64,000 nt of DNA from Bacteroides sp. 43_108 (lineage in GTDB: Bacteria > Bacteroidota > Bacteroidia > Bacteroidales > Bacteroidaceae). The notes under the pieces were generated by a model, which saw nothing but the letters and a program-made list of their open reading frames with translations, was not told the DNA's origin and made no database searches. Shown here in pieces: positions 1 to 8,955 of the stretch. How positions within the stretch are numbered: position 1 is the stretch's first letter; each line of letters opens with the position of its first letter. Position numbers and translations under genes: made by a program. The stretch is taken from assembly GCA_001915545.1 (NCBI GenBank), contig MNQS01000134.1:1-64000 (forward strand). The letters run 5' to 3'.

Positions 1-288
1 AAATGGGCAATAATAATGGCACATAAAGTGATTATACTCTATCGACTTTATATGCCATATTACTTTTTAGGGACATTTACTGAATATCCCTAGTTAAGAA
101 TGTTGTTTATTTGTTGTAACATTCTCTTGAATCTCTTCTAACAGTCTTTGGCGTTTTCCTTATCATTTCTGCCTTCCATTGCATTAACAGGTGCAAGTTG
201 TTGTGTGGGCAGATTTTCTTATGTATTATATAGGAAACGGTCCAAAGTTTTTGCTGTTGTTTTTTTATGTGCGTGTATGCACTTCGGC
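1..288. other. intergenic region without a recognised gene
   Basis: I see no convincing coding sequence here. A six-base inverted repeat (TAGGGA at 68-73, TCCCTA at 87-92) and a looser one (ATAAAGT near 24, ACTTTAT near 46) could be part of a transcript end belonging to a gene left of the window, but neither has a clear T-run. Confidence 0.4.
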
Positions 289-552
289 TTACATTTGAGC
301 CAGATCTTCCAAAATGGAATTGATGTCCTTGTCTAGGTCGTCATGCAGTTTCTTGTAGAATGCTTTTGTGCTTCCTGGTTCTACGTGTGAAAGACGAGAT
401 ATGTATTCGGCGTTTGCCTTCAGAATCTTGATCTGCAGTTCTCTTGCCTTTTCAGCATCCTGTCCGTTGAGTTCATTTGCCAATGCTGCTACAGTCAGGT
501 CCTGCATGATGTAGTTGATGGTCTTTTTGAGCCTTCTTTTTCCTTTAGCCAT
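289..552 (-). CDS. small conserved-type hypothetical protein
   Basis: 87-residue basic-to-acidic helical protein that begins MAKGKRRLKKTINY and ends with an acidic tail (DLDKDINSILEDLAQM). It has no signal peptide, membrane segment or recognisable catalytic motif; composition suggests an all-alpha cytoplasmic protein. It is divergent from the downstream phosphofructokinase gene, with about 160 bp between them. I believe similar short proteins recur in Bacteroidales genomes, but I cannot assign a function. Codon use matches the neighbours, and the coding call rests on length, composition and a clean ATG start. Confidence 0.7.
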   Translation of the reverse strand: MAKGKRRLKKTINYIMQDLTVAALANELNGQDAEKARELQIKILKANAEYISRLSHVEPGSTKAFYKKLHDDLDKDINSILEDLAQM

Positions 553-658
553 AATCTTTGTATTTTTATAATAGTTGTTATGTGCAATAAAGATATGAAT
601 TTTTTATTAAATAGCGGCACGGTAAAGTGTTTTATGGAAAAATGTTGTAAAAAATCAC

Positions 659-666
659 TATCTTTG
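659..666 (+). promoter_or_regulatory. -7 promoter box TATCTTTG upstream of the phosphofructokinase gene
   Basis: TATCTTTG fits the Bacteroidota -7 consensus TAnnTTTG and lies 50 bp before the ATG. No TTG is seen at the standard 19-21 bp upstream, so only the -7 half is supported. Confidence 0.5.
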
Positions 667-716
667 TATGGTTAAAAAGTAAACTACCGATTAATTATAA
701 TTTTAAAATTAATTTT

Positions 717-2354
717 ATGGAAAAAAGTGCATTGCAGATCGCAAGAGCTGCTTATCAGCCTAAATTGCCAAAGGCCCTCAGAGGTGCCGTTAAGGTTAAA
801 GAAGGTACGCCTACAGAATCAGTAGGTGATCAGGAAGAAATCAAGAAAATGTTCCCTAACACTTACGGTATGCCTGTAATCGAGTTCGTACCAGGCGAAG
901 CTGTAAGTCTTCCTCCTTTCAACGTAGGTGTAATTTTGTCTGGTGGTCAGGCTCCAGGCGGACACAATGTTATCTCTGGACTTTTCGACGGTATCAAGTC
1001 ACTCAACCCTGATAGCCGTCTTTACGGATTCATCCTTGGTCCTGGCGGTCTTGTTGACCACAAGTACATGGAGCTCACATCTGACATCATCGACGAATAC
1101 CGCAATACAGGTGGTTTCGACATCATCGGTTCTGGCCGTACAAAGCTTGAGAAGGTTGACCAGTTCGAGAGCGGTATAAAGATTATCCGCGAACTCGGAA
1201 TTAAGGCTCTTGTGATTATCGGAGGTGATGATTCAAATACTAACGCATGCGTACTTGCTGAGTACTATGCTGCAAAGAATTATGGTGTTCAGGTTATCGG
1301 TTGCCCTAAGACTATCGACGGTGACTTGAAGAACGACCAGATTGAGACTTCTTTCGGATTCGATACAGCTTGCAAGACTTACAGCGAACTTATCGGTAAC
1401 ATACAGCGTGACTGCAACTCTGCACGCAAGTACTGGCACTTCATCAAACTTATGGGACGTTCTGCTTCTCATATCGCATTGGAGTGTGCTCTGCAGTGCC
1501 AGCCAAACGTATGCCTCGTATCAGAGGAAGTTGAAGAGAAGAACATGTCTCTCGACCAGGTTGTAGGTATGATTGCTGATGTAGTTGCAGCAAGAGCTGA
1601 AGAAGGAAACAACTTCGGTACAGTTCTTATTCCAGAAGGTTTGATTGAGTTTATCCCTGCAATCAAGAAACTCATCGCTGAGCTCAACGACGTTCTTGCT
1701 ACAGACGAAGCTAAGGCTGTTGCACGCGAGAACCAGATCGACTACGTTAAGGCTCATCTTTCAGCAGAGAACCTTGCAACATTCAACTCTCTTCCTGCAG
1801 ATGTTGCTTCTCAGCTTGCACTCGACCGTGACCCGCACGGAAACGTACAGGTTTCACTTATTGAGACAGAGAAGCTTCTCTCACACATGGTTGGAGACAA
1901 GTTGGCACAGATGGCTGCAGAAGGAAAGTACAAAGGCAAGTTTGCTGCACAGCACCACTTCTTCGGATATGAAGGACGTTGCGCAGCTCCTTCAAACTAC
2001 GATGCTGACTATTGCTATGCTCTCGGCTTCAACGCTTCACGTTTGATTGCTAACGGAAAGACTGGCTATATGTCAATCATCAAGAACACTACTGCTCCAG
2101 CTGAAGAATGGATTGCAGGTGGTGTGCCTATCACAATGATGATGAACCTCGAGAAGAGAGCCGGCGAAATGAAGCCTGTAATCAGAAAGGCTCTTGTTAA
2201 GCTTGACGGTGCACCATTCAAGTTCTTCGCTTCTAAGCGTGATGAGTGGGCTAAGAATACTTGCTACATGTATCCAGGTCCAATCCAGTACTTCGGTCCT
2301 ACAGAAGTTTGTGACCAGTCTACAATCACTTTGAAGCTCGAGCAGGGCAAATAA
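717..2354 (+). CDS. pfp: diphosphate--fructose-6-phosphate 1-phosphotransferase
   Basis: Cytoplasmic PPi-dependent phosphofructokinase: converts fructose 6-phosphate and pyrophosphate to fructose 1,6-bisphosphate and phosphate, reversibly, in glycolysis. The 545 residues fit the long (plant-beta/Bacteroidota type) PPi-PFK family. Visible motifs are [12 protein letters not shown] at about 71-82 (phosphate binding), GGDDSN at about 169-174 (the second Asp is diagnostic for PPi instead of ATP use) and [10 protein letters not shown] at about 197-206 (catalytic Asp). It stands alone, with a promoter box upstream and a hairpin terminator downstream. Codon use is strongly biased, as in a highly expressed gene. 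Confidence 0.96.
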   Translation: MEKSALQIARAAYQPKLPKALRGAVKVKEGTPTESVGDQEEIKKMFPNTYGMPVIEFVPGEAVSLPPFNVGVILSGGQAPGGHNVISGLFDGIKSLNPDSRLYGFILGPGGLVDHKYMELTSDIIDEYRNTGGFDIIGSGRTKLEKVDQFESGIKIIRELGIKALVIIGGDDSNTNACVLAEYYAAKNYGVQVIGCPKTIDGDLKNDQIETSFGFDTACKTYSELIGNIQRDCNSARKYWHFIKLMGRSASHIALECALQCQPNVCLVSEEVEEKNMSLDQVVGMIADVVAARAEEGNNFGTVLIPEGLIEFIPAIKKLIAELNDVLATDEAKAVARENQIDYVKAHLSAENLATFNSLPADVASQLALDRDPHGNVQVSLIETEKLLSHMVGDKLAQMAAEGKYKGKFAAQHHFFGYEGRCAAPSNYDADYCYALGFNASRLIANGKTGYMSIIKNTTAPAEEWIAGGVPITMMMNLEKRAGEMKPVIRKALVKLDGAPFKFFASKRDEWAKNTCYMYPGPIQYFGPTEVCDQSTITLKLEQGK

Positions 2355-2386
2355 TTGCATTTCCAGCCTTAATGGCTTATGATACG

Positions 2387-2422
2387 GCAGTTCTCCGTAC
2401 TTTGAATTGTACGGGGAACTGC
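2387..2422 (+). terminator. hairpin terminator after pfp
   Basis: GCAGTTCTCCGTAC pairs with GTACGGGGAACTGC (one T-G pair) across an 8-base loop, followed by ATTTTATATG. It lies 33 bp after the pfp stop codon. Confidence 0.75.
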
Positions 2423-2514
2423 ATTTTATATGTTTTGAAGTTAAAGCGTTTTGTCAGTCAGTTTTTGCATACACTTGCATTTTTATTTTTAAATCATTCA
2501 GCTACAAAGAAAAT

Positions 2515-3387
2515 ATGGCAGAAAAGAGCGGAAGTAGGGAGAAAAGGAATGTAGTCAGAGGTAAGCGTCCTGCTAGAAGCAGACGCCGTAGCTCCAGAGC
2601 CGGACGAAGTTGGTTCCACCGCATTCCTTCTTGGATTTTATGGGGGCTCATTGTCGTTGTAGCTGTGGTGTATGTATTCTTTTTCTATAAAACTTTTGTA
2701 GGTCCTTATTCGTTCAGATGGAAAGCGCTTTATGGCGACGTTGTATATCCGGCAGGAAAGGTTAGGGGACTCGATGTTTCGCATTATCAGAGCGAAATCA
2801 ATTGGGAACTTCTGCGCAATGCCGACATACAAGGTGCTCCGGTTAGTTTTATTTTCATAAAGGCAACTGAAGGTGTGGACATTCTTGATGAGAATTTCAA
2901 TCTCAATTTCTACAAAGCCAAAGAAAGCGGAATATTGCGTGGTGCATACCATTTCTTCAGCACCAAAAGTCCATCGGAAAAACAAGCGGAATATTTCTGC
3001 AAGATGGTGCAGTTGGAACCTGGAGATTTGCCTCCTGTTCTTGATGTTGAAAATCTGGGAGTCTATAAGCCTGCTGAACTTCGCCGTGAAGTATTGACGT
3101 GGATGAATATTGTTGAAAAGCATTACGGCGTGAAACCTATTCTCTATACATCTTATAAGTTCAAAACTTCTTATCTAAATGATCCTGTGTTCGATCAGTA
3201 TCCTTATTGGATAGCGCATTACTATGTAGACTCTTTGAGATACGAAGGTGAGTGGAAATTTTGGCAGCATACAGATGCTGGTCGTATTTCTGGTATAAAC
3301 CAATATGTTGACGTGAATCTTTTCAACGGAACAAAAGATGAACTCATGGAGTTCTGTATAAAAGAGCCTGCTGATACGGTTAGATGA
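2515..3387 (+). CDS. membrane-anchored GH25 lysozyme-family protein
   Basis: Probable peptidoglycan muramidase. I start it at the ATG at 2515 (290 residues) because the in-frame codons upstream overlap the pfp terminator region and read as non-coding. Residues 1-37 are a very basic cytoplasmic tail, about 40-58 form one membrane helix (WILWGLIVVVAVVYVFFF), and the rest is a GH25 barrel in the periplasm. Catalytic signatures are GLDVSHYQ at about 85-92 (acidic residue D87) and PPVLDVEN (the DxE pair), with FIFIKATEG between them as usual for the family. An inverted repeat GAGCCTGC/GCAGGCTC spans the stop codon and could be part of the 3' end. Confidence 0.9.
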   Translation: MAEKSGSREKRNVVRGKRPARSRRRSSRAGRSWFHRIPSWILWGLIVVVAVVYVFFFYKTFVGPYSFRWKALYGDVVYPAGKVRGLDVSHYQSEINWELLRNADIQGAPVSFIFIKATEGVDILDENFNLNFYKAKESGILRGAYHFFSTKSPSEKQAEYFCKMVQLEPGDLPPVLDVENLGVYKPAELRREVLTWMNIVEKHYGVKPILYTSYKFKTSYLNDPVFDQYPYWIAHYYVDSLRYEGEWKFWQHTDAGRISGINQYVDVNLFNGTKDELMEFCIKEPADTVR

Positions 3388-3499
3388 TACGCGTACGTCG
3401 CAGGCTCATGTTGATGCAGGTATTTCTTATAAATATGTATGCAACCACATGGGGCCGTACTCATTGTTTTTTTTGCTCTGTCTGTGTATATTGATATGA

Positions 3500-4345
3500 T
3501 TATCGTCTGACAAGCTCAAGCACAGTCCAATTGTTCTCTGAAAAAGAATTGACAACTGTTAAGCCAAGCGTCTCAGCATGTTTGCTTATGTCGTCAGCAT
3601 CTTCTGTGTAGAAACCGCTCAAGAGAATGTGTCCATTTTCTGCAAGTGCGGATACGTATTTCTCCAAATCGTTTATTATTATATTCTTATGTATGTTGGC
3701 AAAAATATAATCGTATTTCTGCGATGTATTTATTGATGACGCATCACCGTGTATGATTGTATAATTTTCTATGCTGTTAAGGTTGCAGTTTTCCTCTGCG
3801 TTTTGTGTACTGAATTCGTCAATGTCTATGCCTGTGATGTGTGAAGCACCTTTGATAGATGCCGCTATGCCGAGAATGAAGGTTCCGCATCCCATATCGA
3901 GCACGTTTTTACCATTGAAATTTCTGCTTAGTATGATTCTTGTCAATTGTCTGGTCGTTTCATGACTTCCTGAGCCGAACGACATTTTAGGGTTTATTGT
4001 GATGTCATATTTTAGCTTCGGCAGATCCTTGTGCATGGTGCTGTGTATTACGCAAAGGTCATCGATAATTATCGGTTTGAATCCGTTCTGTTCCCATTCG
4101 TAGTTCCAGTCCTTGTTTTCGGCATCAGTGGTGCTGAAATCAATTCTTACATCGCATATCGGAAATCCTTCTATTGTGTTTTCAATAAGTTCCTTGTCAT
4201 ATAGGTTCTTTTGTATATATCCTTCAATGCATGTGTCTGCATCGACAAAGCTTTCAAAGCCTGCATCTCCCATCATGAATGACAGAATCTCTCTGTTTGC
4301 CGGAGTGTCCGGCATTATCTCGAATGTAACTTTGTAGTATTCCAT
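3500..4345 (-). CDS. prmA: ribosomal protein L11 methyltransferase
   Basis: SAM-dependent enzyme that methylates lysines of ribosomal protein L11. The 281 residues fit the PrmA family. The hinge motif KMSFGSGSHETT lies at about 120-131, SAM motif I NVLDMGCGTF at about 147-156, an acidic ribose-binding turn GIDIDE follows, and the catalytic-loop motif is DYIFANIHKN. It ends convergently with the GH25 gene and has no operon partner. The motif-I Gly pattern GCGT (rather than the common GTGSG) is typical of Bacteroidota versions. Confidence 0.93.
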   Translation of the reverse strand: MEYYKVTFEIMPDTPANREILSFMMGDAGFESFVDADTCIEGYIQKNLYDKELIENTIEGFPICDVRIDFSTTDAENKDWNYEWEQNGFKPIIIDDLCVIHSTMHKDLPKLKYDITINPKMSFGSGSHETTRQLTRIILSRNFNGKNVLDMGCGTFILGIAASIKGASHITGIDIDEFSTQNAEENCNLNSIENYTIIHGDASSINTSQKYDYIFANIHKNIIINDLEKYVSALAENGHILLSGFYTEDADDISKHAETLGLTVVNSFSENNWTVLELVRR

Positions 4346-4503
4346 ATCAAGCAGTATTTTTTTGCAAAAATATGCACTTTATACATATTATCAAAATATT
4401 GCATCGGGCTTGTCAGATTGCTTTTACCACTGATTTATCCAATATTTCCCTCTGCTTTTACCTTATTTAGATGTTGCAATGTCCTATTCATAAACTAATT
4501 GTA

Positions 4504-4511
4504 TATCTTTG
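4504..4511 (+). promoter_or_regulatory. -7 promoter box TATCTTTG upstream of the nitroreductase operon
   Basis: TATCTTTG matches TAnnTTTG and sits 45 bp before the ATG at 4557, the same spacing as in front of uvrD. The flanking 12-mer AATTGTATATCT occurs twice here (near 4497 and 4523), which could be a duplicated operator half-site. Confidence 0.5.
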
Positions 4512-4556
4512 TAAATATTAATACAATTGTATATCTCATTTTAACAAAGCAAGGTT

Positions 4557-5078
4557 ATGACAGACTTTAAAGATATTGTGAAGAAACGCAGAAGCATAAG
4601 GAAATTCAGTGATGAAAAGATTAGTGACGAGGACATGAAACTCATACTGAGAGCAGCTCTCATGTCGCCTACATCCAAGTCCTCACGTTCATGGCATTTC
4701 TATGTTGTCGATGATAAGCAGAAGTTGGCAGAAATATCCAAGTGCAAGTCTGCCGGAGCCGATTTTGTTGCTGAAGCACAAGTTGCGGTAGTAGTTCTTG
4801 GCGATGCCGATGCTTCTGATGTTTGGATTGAAGATGCATCCATCGCTTCTGTAACTATGCAGTATCAGGCTACAGAACTGGGCATCGGAAGCTGTTGGGC
4901 TCAGATCAGATGCCGCAATCGTGCAGACGGTGTTTCCGCAGATGATGTTTTGCGCGAGCTTCTCGGCTATCCTGCCAACATGCACGCTCTTTCTGTCATT
5001 GCTTTCGGCTATCCGGCAATTGAGCGCAAGGAACAGGACGAGAGCAAACTTAAGTGGGATAATGTACATAGAATCTGA
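4557..5078 (+). CDS. nitroreductase-family FMN oxidoreductase
   Basis: 173-residue compact nitroreductase fold. The FMN-phosphate motif RRSIRKFSDEKI lies near residues 11-22, followed by LRAALMSPTSKSSRSWHF (the family's PS..N/RPW segment) and a C-terminal FGYP typical of the group. Likely reduces quinone or nitro-type acceptors with NAD(P)H; the true substrate is unknown. First gene of a forward run (44 bp before the DUF2520 gene), so it may be co-transcribed with the cell-envelope genes downstream. Confidence 0.9.
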   Translation: MTDFKDIVKKRRSIRKFSDEKISDEDMKLILRAALMSPTSKSSRSWHFYVVDDKQKLAEISKCKSAGADFVAEAQVAVVVLGDADASDVWIEDASIASVTMQYQATELGIGSCWAQIRCRNRADGVSADDVLRELLGYPANMHALSVIAFGYPAIERKEQDESKLKWDNVHRI

Positions 5079-5122
5079 TTTACATTTGTAAAACATCAAT
5101 TTTTTCACTAAAACATTCAATC

Positions 5123-5893
5123 ATGAAGGCGGTATTTGTTGGAGCAGGTAATCTGGCTACAAATTTGGGAATGTCGTTGATGGCCAATGGTATAGATGTC
5201 GTTCAGGTATACAGTCGTACAGAAGATTCAGCATCTGCATTGTCCGAGAAACTTAAATGTGCGCATACTACAGATATTGATGAAGTCATATCCGATGCAG
5301 ATATTTATTTCATTTCGGTAAAAGATTCCGTACTTGAATCTCTAGCATCGCGACTTCTGCACGGACGAGAGGACCGTCTTTTCGTTCATACCTCAGGCAG
5401 TATGCCCATGACAGCCTTACCTTTCAGCCATCGTGGAGTATTCTATCCGATGCAGACATTCTCTAAAAGCAAGATTGTAGATTTTTCCAACATTCCGATT
5501 TTCATCGAAGCCGATGACAGTGAAGACCTTAATAAACTCGATGCTTTGGCACACAAGCTTTCATCATCGGTTTATGTTCTCGACAGCTCGCGTCGCCGTT
5601 ATCTGCATCTTTCCGCGGTCTTCTGCTGTAATTTCGTGAATCACTGCTATGCCGTTTCCGAAGACATCCTCAAATCCTGCGGTGTGCCGTTCGATGTCAT
5701 GCTTCCGCTCATCGACGAAACATCGGCCAAGGTGCACACCATAAGCCCTAAGGACGCTCAAACTGGACCTGCTGTCAGATACGACGAGAACGTCATTGCC
5801 AAGCATCTCGACCTTCTCGGCGACAAACCTGTATTTCAGGATATCTACCGTCTCATGTCCGACAGCATACACAAGATGTCTACCGGCGAATGA
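5123..5893 (+). CDS. Rossmann-fold and DUF2520 domain protein
   Basis: 256 residues. The N-terminal Rossmann domain (GAGNLATNLG at about 8-17) resembles F420/NADP oxidoreductases, and the C-terminal helical DUF2520 domain contains HLSAVFCCNFVNHCYAVSE. The fold predicts an NAD(P)-dependent dehydrogenase, but the substrate is unknown. It commonly precedes a KdsC-like HAD phosphatase and maf in Bacteroidales, and does so here with 43 bp between genes. Confidence 0.88.
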   Translation: MKAVFVGAGNLATNLGMSLMANGIDVVQVYSRTEDSASALSEKLKCAHTTDIDEVISDADIYFISVKDSVLESLASRLLHGREDRLFVHTSGSMPMTALPFSHRGVFYPMQTFSKSKIVDFSNIPIFIEADDSEDLNKLDALAHKLSSSVYVLDSSRRRYLHLSAVFCCNFVNHCYAVSEDILKSCGVPFDVMLPLIDETSAKVHTISPKDAQTGPAVRYDENVIAKHLDLLGDKPVFQDIYRLMSDSIHKMSTGE

Positions 5894-5936
5894 ATGCAGT
5901 TATGAATTTTTTGCTAACAATCAATTATTATAAGCT

Positions 5937-6455
5937 GTGATAAATTACGACCTAAAAAAAATACGTGCAATGTTCTTCGATGTCGATGGAGTGCTCAGCT
6001 GTGAAACCATATCGCTCAGTCCCGACAGCGGTCCTATGCGTACTGTGAACATCAAGGACGGTTATGCCATGCAGCATGCCGTCAAGTGCGGACTTATTCT
6101 TGCCATAATTTCCGGTGGAACATCTGAAGCTACCCGCAGACGCTACGAAGGACTCGGATTGAAGGACATCGTTCTCGGTGCATCTGTCAAGATACATTCC
6201 TATGAAGAACTTTGCCGTAAATATAACCTGAAGGATGAGGAAGTGCTTTATATGGGTGATGATATTCCTGATTATGAAGTGCTCACACGTTGTGGACTTC
6301 CTTGTTGTCCGTCAGACGCATGCAGTGAAGTAAAGTCGGTTTCCAAATATATTTCACCCATGCGTGGTGGCATGGGATGCGTGCGCGATGTCATCGAGCA
6401 GGTTCTCAAATGCCAAGATCTGTGGATGCATAATTCCAAAGCCTTCGGATGGTAA
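5937..6455 (+). CDS. KdsC-like HAD phosphatase (3-deoxy-D-manno-octulosonate 8-phosphate phosphatase family)
   Basis: 172-residue cap-less HAD hydrolase of the C0 KDO-8-P phosphatase type. DVDGVLS carries the nucleophile and acid/base aspartates, IISGGTS is motif II, and [10 protein letters not shown] is motif IV. KDO-8-phosphate dephosphorylation for LPS core is the family's best-known reaction. The start is GTG at 5937: it keeps the conserved [17 protein letters not shown] lead, and the next ATG falls inside the first motif region. Between the DUF2520 gene and maf, probably one operon. Confidence 0.88.
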   Translation: MINYDLKKIRAMFFDVDGVLSCETISLSPDSGPMRTVNIKDGYAMQHAVKCGLILAIISGGTSEATRRRYEGLGLKDIVLGASVKIHSYEELCRKYNLKDEEVLYMGDDIPDYEVLTRCGLPCCPSDACSEVKSVSKYISPMRGGMGCVRDVIEQVLKCQDLWMHNSKAFGW

Positions 6456-6516
6456 AGCGTATTCGTGACATATCAATATGTGATTAACTGCAATAAAACA
6501 AAATAGTAAAAGAAAG

Positions 6517-7101
6517 ATGCTTGACAACTTGAAGAAATACAGAATCGTATTGGCGAGCAATTCGCCAAGAAGAAAAGAACTGCTCGCCGGTCTCGGACTT
6601 GAATTCACGGTGCGCACAAAATCTGGCATTGACGAATCATATCCGTCTACACTTGTTGGCGATGAGATACCGCAGTACATATCAAAGAAGAAATCCGATG
6701 CCTATCTACCCGAGCTTGCAGATGATGAACTTATGATTACTGCCGACACAATTGTGTATTGCGACGGCCAGGTACTTGGTAAGCCAAAGGATGCCGCTGA
6801 TGCCAAAAGAATGCTCCGTATGCTCAGCGGTAAAACTCATGATGTCATTACAGGCGTCAGCATTACAACCAAGTCGCTTCAGCATATTTTTGCCGTGACG
6901 AGCAAAGTCCGTTTTGCATCGCTTTCCGATGATGAGATTGATTACTATGTAACCAACTACAGCCCTTTCGACAAAGCCGGCGCATACGGCATCCAGGAGT
7001 GGATTGGATTTATAGCTGTTGAAGGCCTCGAAGGTTCATACTTCAATGTCATGGGACTTCCTGTACAGCGTTTATACAGCGAGCTCAAGAAAATACAGTA
7101 A
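6517..7101 (+). CDS. maf: Maf-family nucleotide pyrophosphatase
   Basis: 194 residues, normal length for Maf/YhdE dTTP/UTP pyrophosphatases, which hydrolyse non-canonical or excess NTPs to NMP and PPi. It shows SNSPRRKELL (about 14-23), the ADTIV loop (76-80) with the catalytic Asp, LGKPKD, and the SGKTHDVITGV signature. It follows the KdsC-like gene by 61 bp and precedes glf by 34 bp on the same strand. Confidence 0.93.
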   Translation: MLDNLKKYRIVLASNSPRRKELLAGLGLEFTVRTKSGIDESYPSTLVGDEIPQYISKKKSDAYLPELADDELMITADTIVYCDGQVLGKPKDAADAKRMLRMLSGKTHDVITGVSITTKSLQHIFAVTSKVRFASLSDDEIDYYVTNYSPFDKAGAYGIQEWIGFIAVEGLEGSYFNVMGLPVQRLYSELKKIQ

Positions 7102-7135
7102 GGGGTAACTTTCAGAAAATCAAATATATGCTATT

Positions 7136-8263
7136 ATGACTTACGATTATCTTATTGTCGGTTCAGGACTTTTCGGTGCAGTCTTTGCTTATCGTGCAAA
7201 GAACGCAGGTAAGAAAGTTCTGGTAATTGAGAAGCGCCGGCACGTTGGGGGAAATATCTATTGCGAGAAGGTTGAAGGTATTAATGTCCACAAGTACGGT
7301 GCACATATATTTCACACCAACAATCGCCAGACGTGGGATTTTGTAAATTCCTTGGTCGAGTTCAACCGATATACCAATTCGCCTGTTGCAAACTACAAAG
7401 GTGAACTCTATAACCTCCCTTTCAACATGAATACGTTTCATCAGATGTGGGGAGTTATTACACCTGGAGAAGCTATGGCAAAAATCGGAGAACAGCGTGC
7501 ACTTGTGCTTGATGCCATGCGTGCTGAAGGCATCAGCGAGCCTCGCAACCTTGAAGAGCAGGCACGATTGCTTATCGGCAATGACATATACGAAAAGCTC
7601 ATAAAAGGTTACACCGAGAAACAGTGGGGACGCAAATGTTCAGAACTTCCACCGTTCATCATAAAGAGATTGCCGGTACGCTTTGTTTATGACAATAATT
7701 ATTTCAACGCCAAGTATCAGGGAATACCTGTTGGTGGATATAATGTTCTTATCGACAGACTCTTAGAAGGCATTGAAGTACGTACTTCTACAGATTATCT
7801 TGCTGACCGTGAATACTGGAACAGCATTGCCGATAAGGTTCTTTTCACCGGACCTATAGATGCATATTTCGATTATTGCTACGGCAAACTCGATTATCGC
7901 ACGGTACGTTTTGAAATGGAAGTTATGGACACAAGCAATTATCAAGGAAATGCGGTAGTCAATTTCACTGATTCTGAAACTCCATATACACGAGTAATTG
8001 AGCACAAGCATTTTGAGTCTTTCGGCGATGATGTCTATGCAAATCCGAAGACTGTAGTGAGTCGCGAGTTTTCAGTAGAGTGGAGTGAGGGACTTGAACC
8101 TTACTATCCGGTAAATGATTCGCACAATAATCTTCTTTATTCAAAGTATCGCAGTTTGGCCGACAATGAGCGCCATACTATTTTCGGAGGACGCCTTGCT
8201 GAGTACAAGTATTACGATATGGACAAGATTGTTGAGCTTGCCTTTGATATGCCTTTGGAGTGA
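7136..8263 (+). CDS. glf: UDP-galactopyranose mutase
   Basis: FAD enzyme that interconverts UDP-galactopyranose and UDP-galactofuranose for surface polysaccharides. 375 residues. The N-terminal dinucleotide-binding motif is IVGSGLFGAVFA (about 6-17), followed by the FAD-ribose acidic residue (EKRRHVGGN). HKYGAHIFHT and YTEKQWGRKCSELP are family signatures. Last gene of the forward run; a strong bidirectional hairpin follows. Confidence 0.96.
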   Translation: MTYDYLIVGSGLFGAVFAYRAKNAGKKVLVIEKRRHVGGNIYCEKVEGINVHKYGAHIFHTNNRQTWDFVNSLVEFNRYTNSPVANYKGELYNLPFNMNTFHQMWGVITPGEAMAKIGEQRALVLDAMRAEGISEPRNLEEQARLLIGNDIYEKLIKGYTEKQWGRKCSELPPFIIKRLPVRFVYDNNYFNAKYQGIPVGGYNVLIDRLLEGIEVRTSTDYLADREYWNSIADKVLFTGPIDAYFDYCYGKLDYRTVRFEMEVMDTSNYQGNAVVNFTDSETPYTRVIEHKHFESFGDDVYANPKTVVSREFSVEWSEGLEPYYPVNDSHNNLLYSKYRSLADNERHTIFGGRLAEYKYYDMDKIVELAFDMPLE

Positions 8264-8320
8264 TGGGGCATTTTGCACTGAAATTCCATCATTGCAACTA
8301 AGCTTCAATTTGAAATACAA

Positions 8321-8374
8321 AAAATCAGCCCTCGAAATAACTGAACACGCAGTTTTCTTCGAGGGCTGATTTTT
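8321..8374. terminator. bidirectional terminator between glf and the phosphatase gene
   Basis: A perfect 16-bp stem: AAAATCAGCCCTCGAA pairs with TTCGAGGGCTGATTTT around a 22-base loop. It has A-tracts on the left and T-tracts on the right, so it works for both convergent genes. Confidence 0.9.
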
Positions 8375-8398
8375 ATTATTGGGTTATGGTGATGCCGT

Positions 8399-8878
8399 TC
8401 ATTCTTCAATATCTTTCATGACACCTTCAAGTAAACCTCCGCATGCATCTTCCAGGATTTCTATTACATTTTCAAATCCCTGTGCACCTCCGTAGTATGG
8501 ATCAGGAACATGATCGATGACCTTTGTACGGCAAAAGTCTGTCATTCTGACAATTTTCTTTTCCTCATCAATTCCCGGAGCCATCTGCATCAGTTTGTCG
8601 ATGTTGCTGTCATCCATGCCGACAATCAGGTCGAACGTATAGAAGTCATCAGTTTTTACAGGTCTCGAAAGGTGATTGATCGAATATCCGTGCCTTCTTG
8701 CATGGCTTCTCATTCTTTCATCAGCGTTTTCGCCCTCATGATAGCTTATGAGTCCTGCCGAATCAACCTTTATCTTGTTCTGCATCCCCGCCTTGTACAC
8801 CATATCTCTCATGATGGTTTCAGCCATTGGCGACCGGCATATATTTCCAAGGCAGATGAACAATATCTTTTTTTCCAT
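8399..8878 (-). CDS. low molecular weight protein-tyrosine phosphatase
   Basis: 159 residues, normal family length. The P-loop ICLGNICRSPMAE gives the C-x5-R-S signature with nucleophile C9 and R15, and the general-acid loop DHVPDPYYGG supplies the DP motif. Such enzymes often pair with tyrosine kinases of capsule synthesis; none is adjacent here, though glf just across the terminator is a surface-polysaccharide gene. Lies 77 bp downstream of the amylase gene, so it could share its transcript. Confidence 0.94.
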   Translation of the reverse strand: MEKKILFICLGNICRSPMAETIMRDMVYKAGMQNKIKVDSAGLISYHEGENADERMRSHARRHGYSINHLSRPVKTDDFYTFDLIVGMDDSNIDKLMQMAPGIDEEKKIVRMTDFCRTKVIDHVPDPYYGGAQGFENVIEILEDACGGLLEGVMKDIEE

Positions 8879-8955
8879 AAAGCAGTTTTCTGTTTTATTA
8901 TTCTCGTTTAAGTGTCGTGGATAATTGATGCCGTTGCATCAGTGCCTCAACCTAA

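Noticed and set aside
3364..3407. Inverted repeat GAGCCTGC/GCAGGCTC as terminator of the GH25 gene
   Set aside because: The stem begins inside the coding sequence, the loop is about 28 bases and no T-run follows; kept only as a remark.
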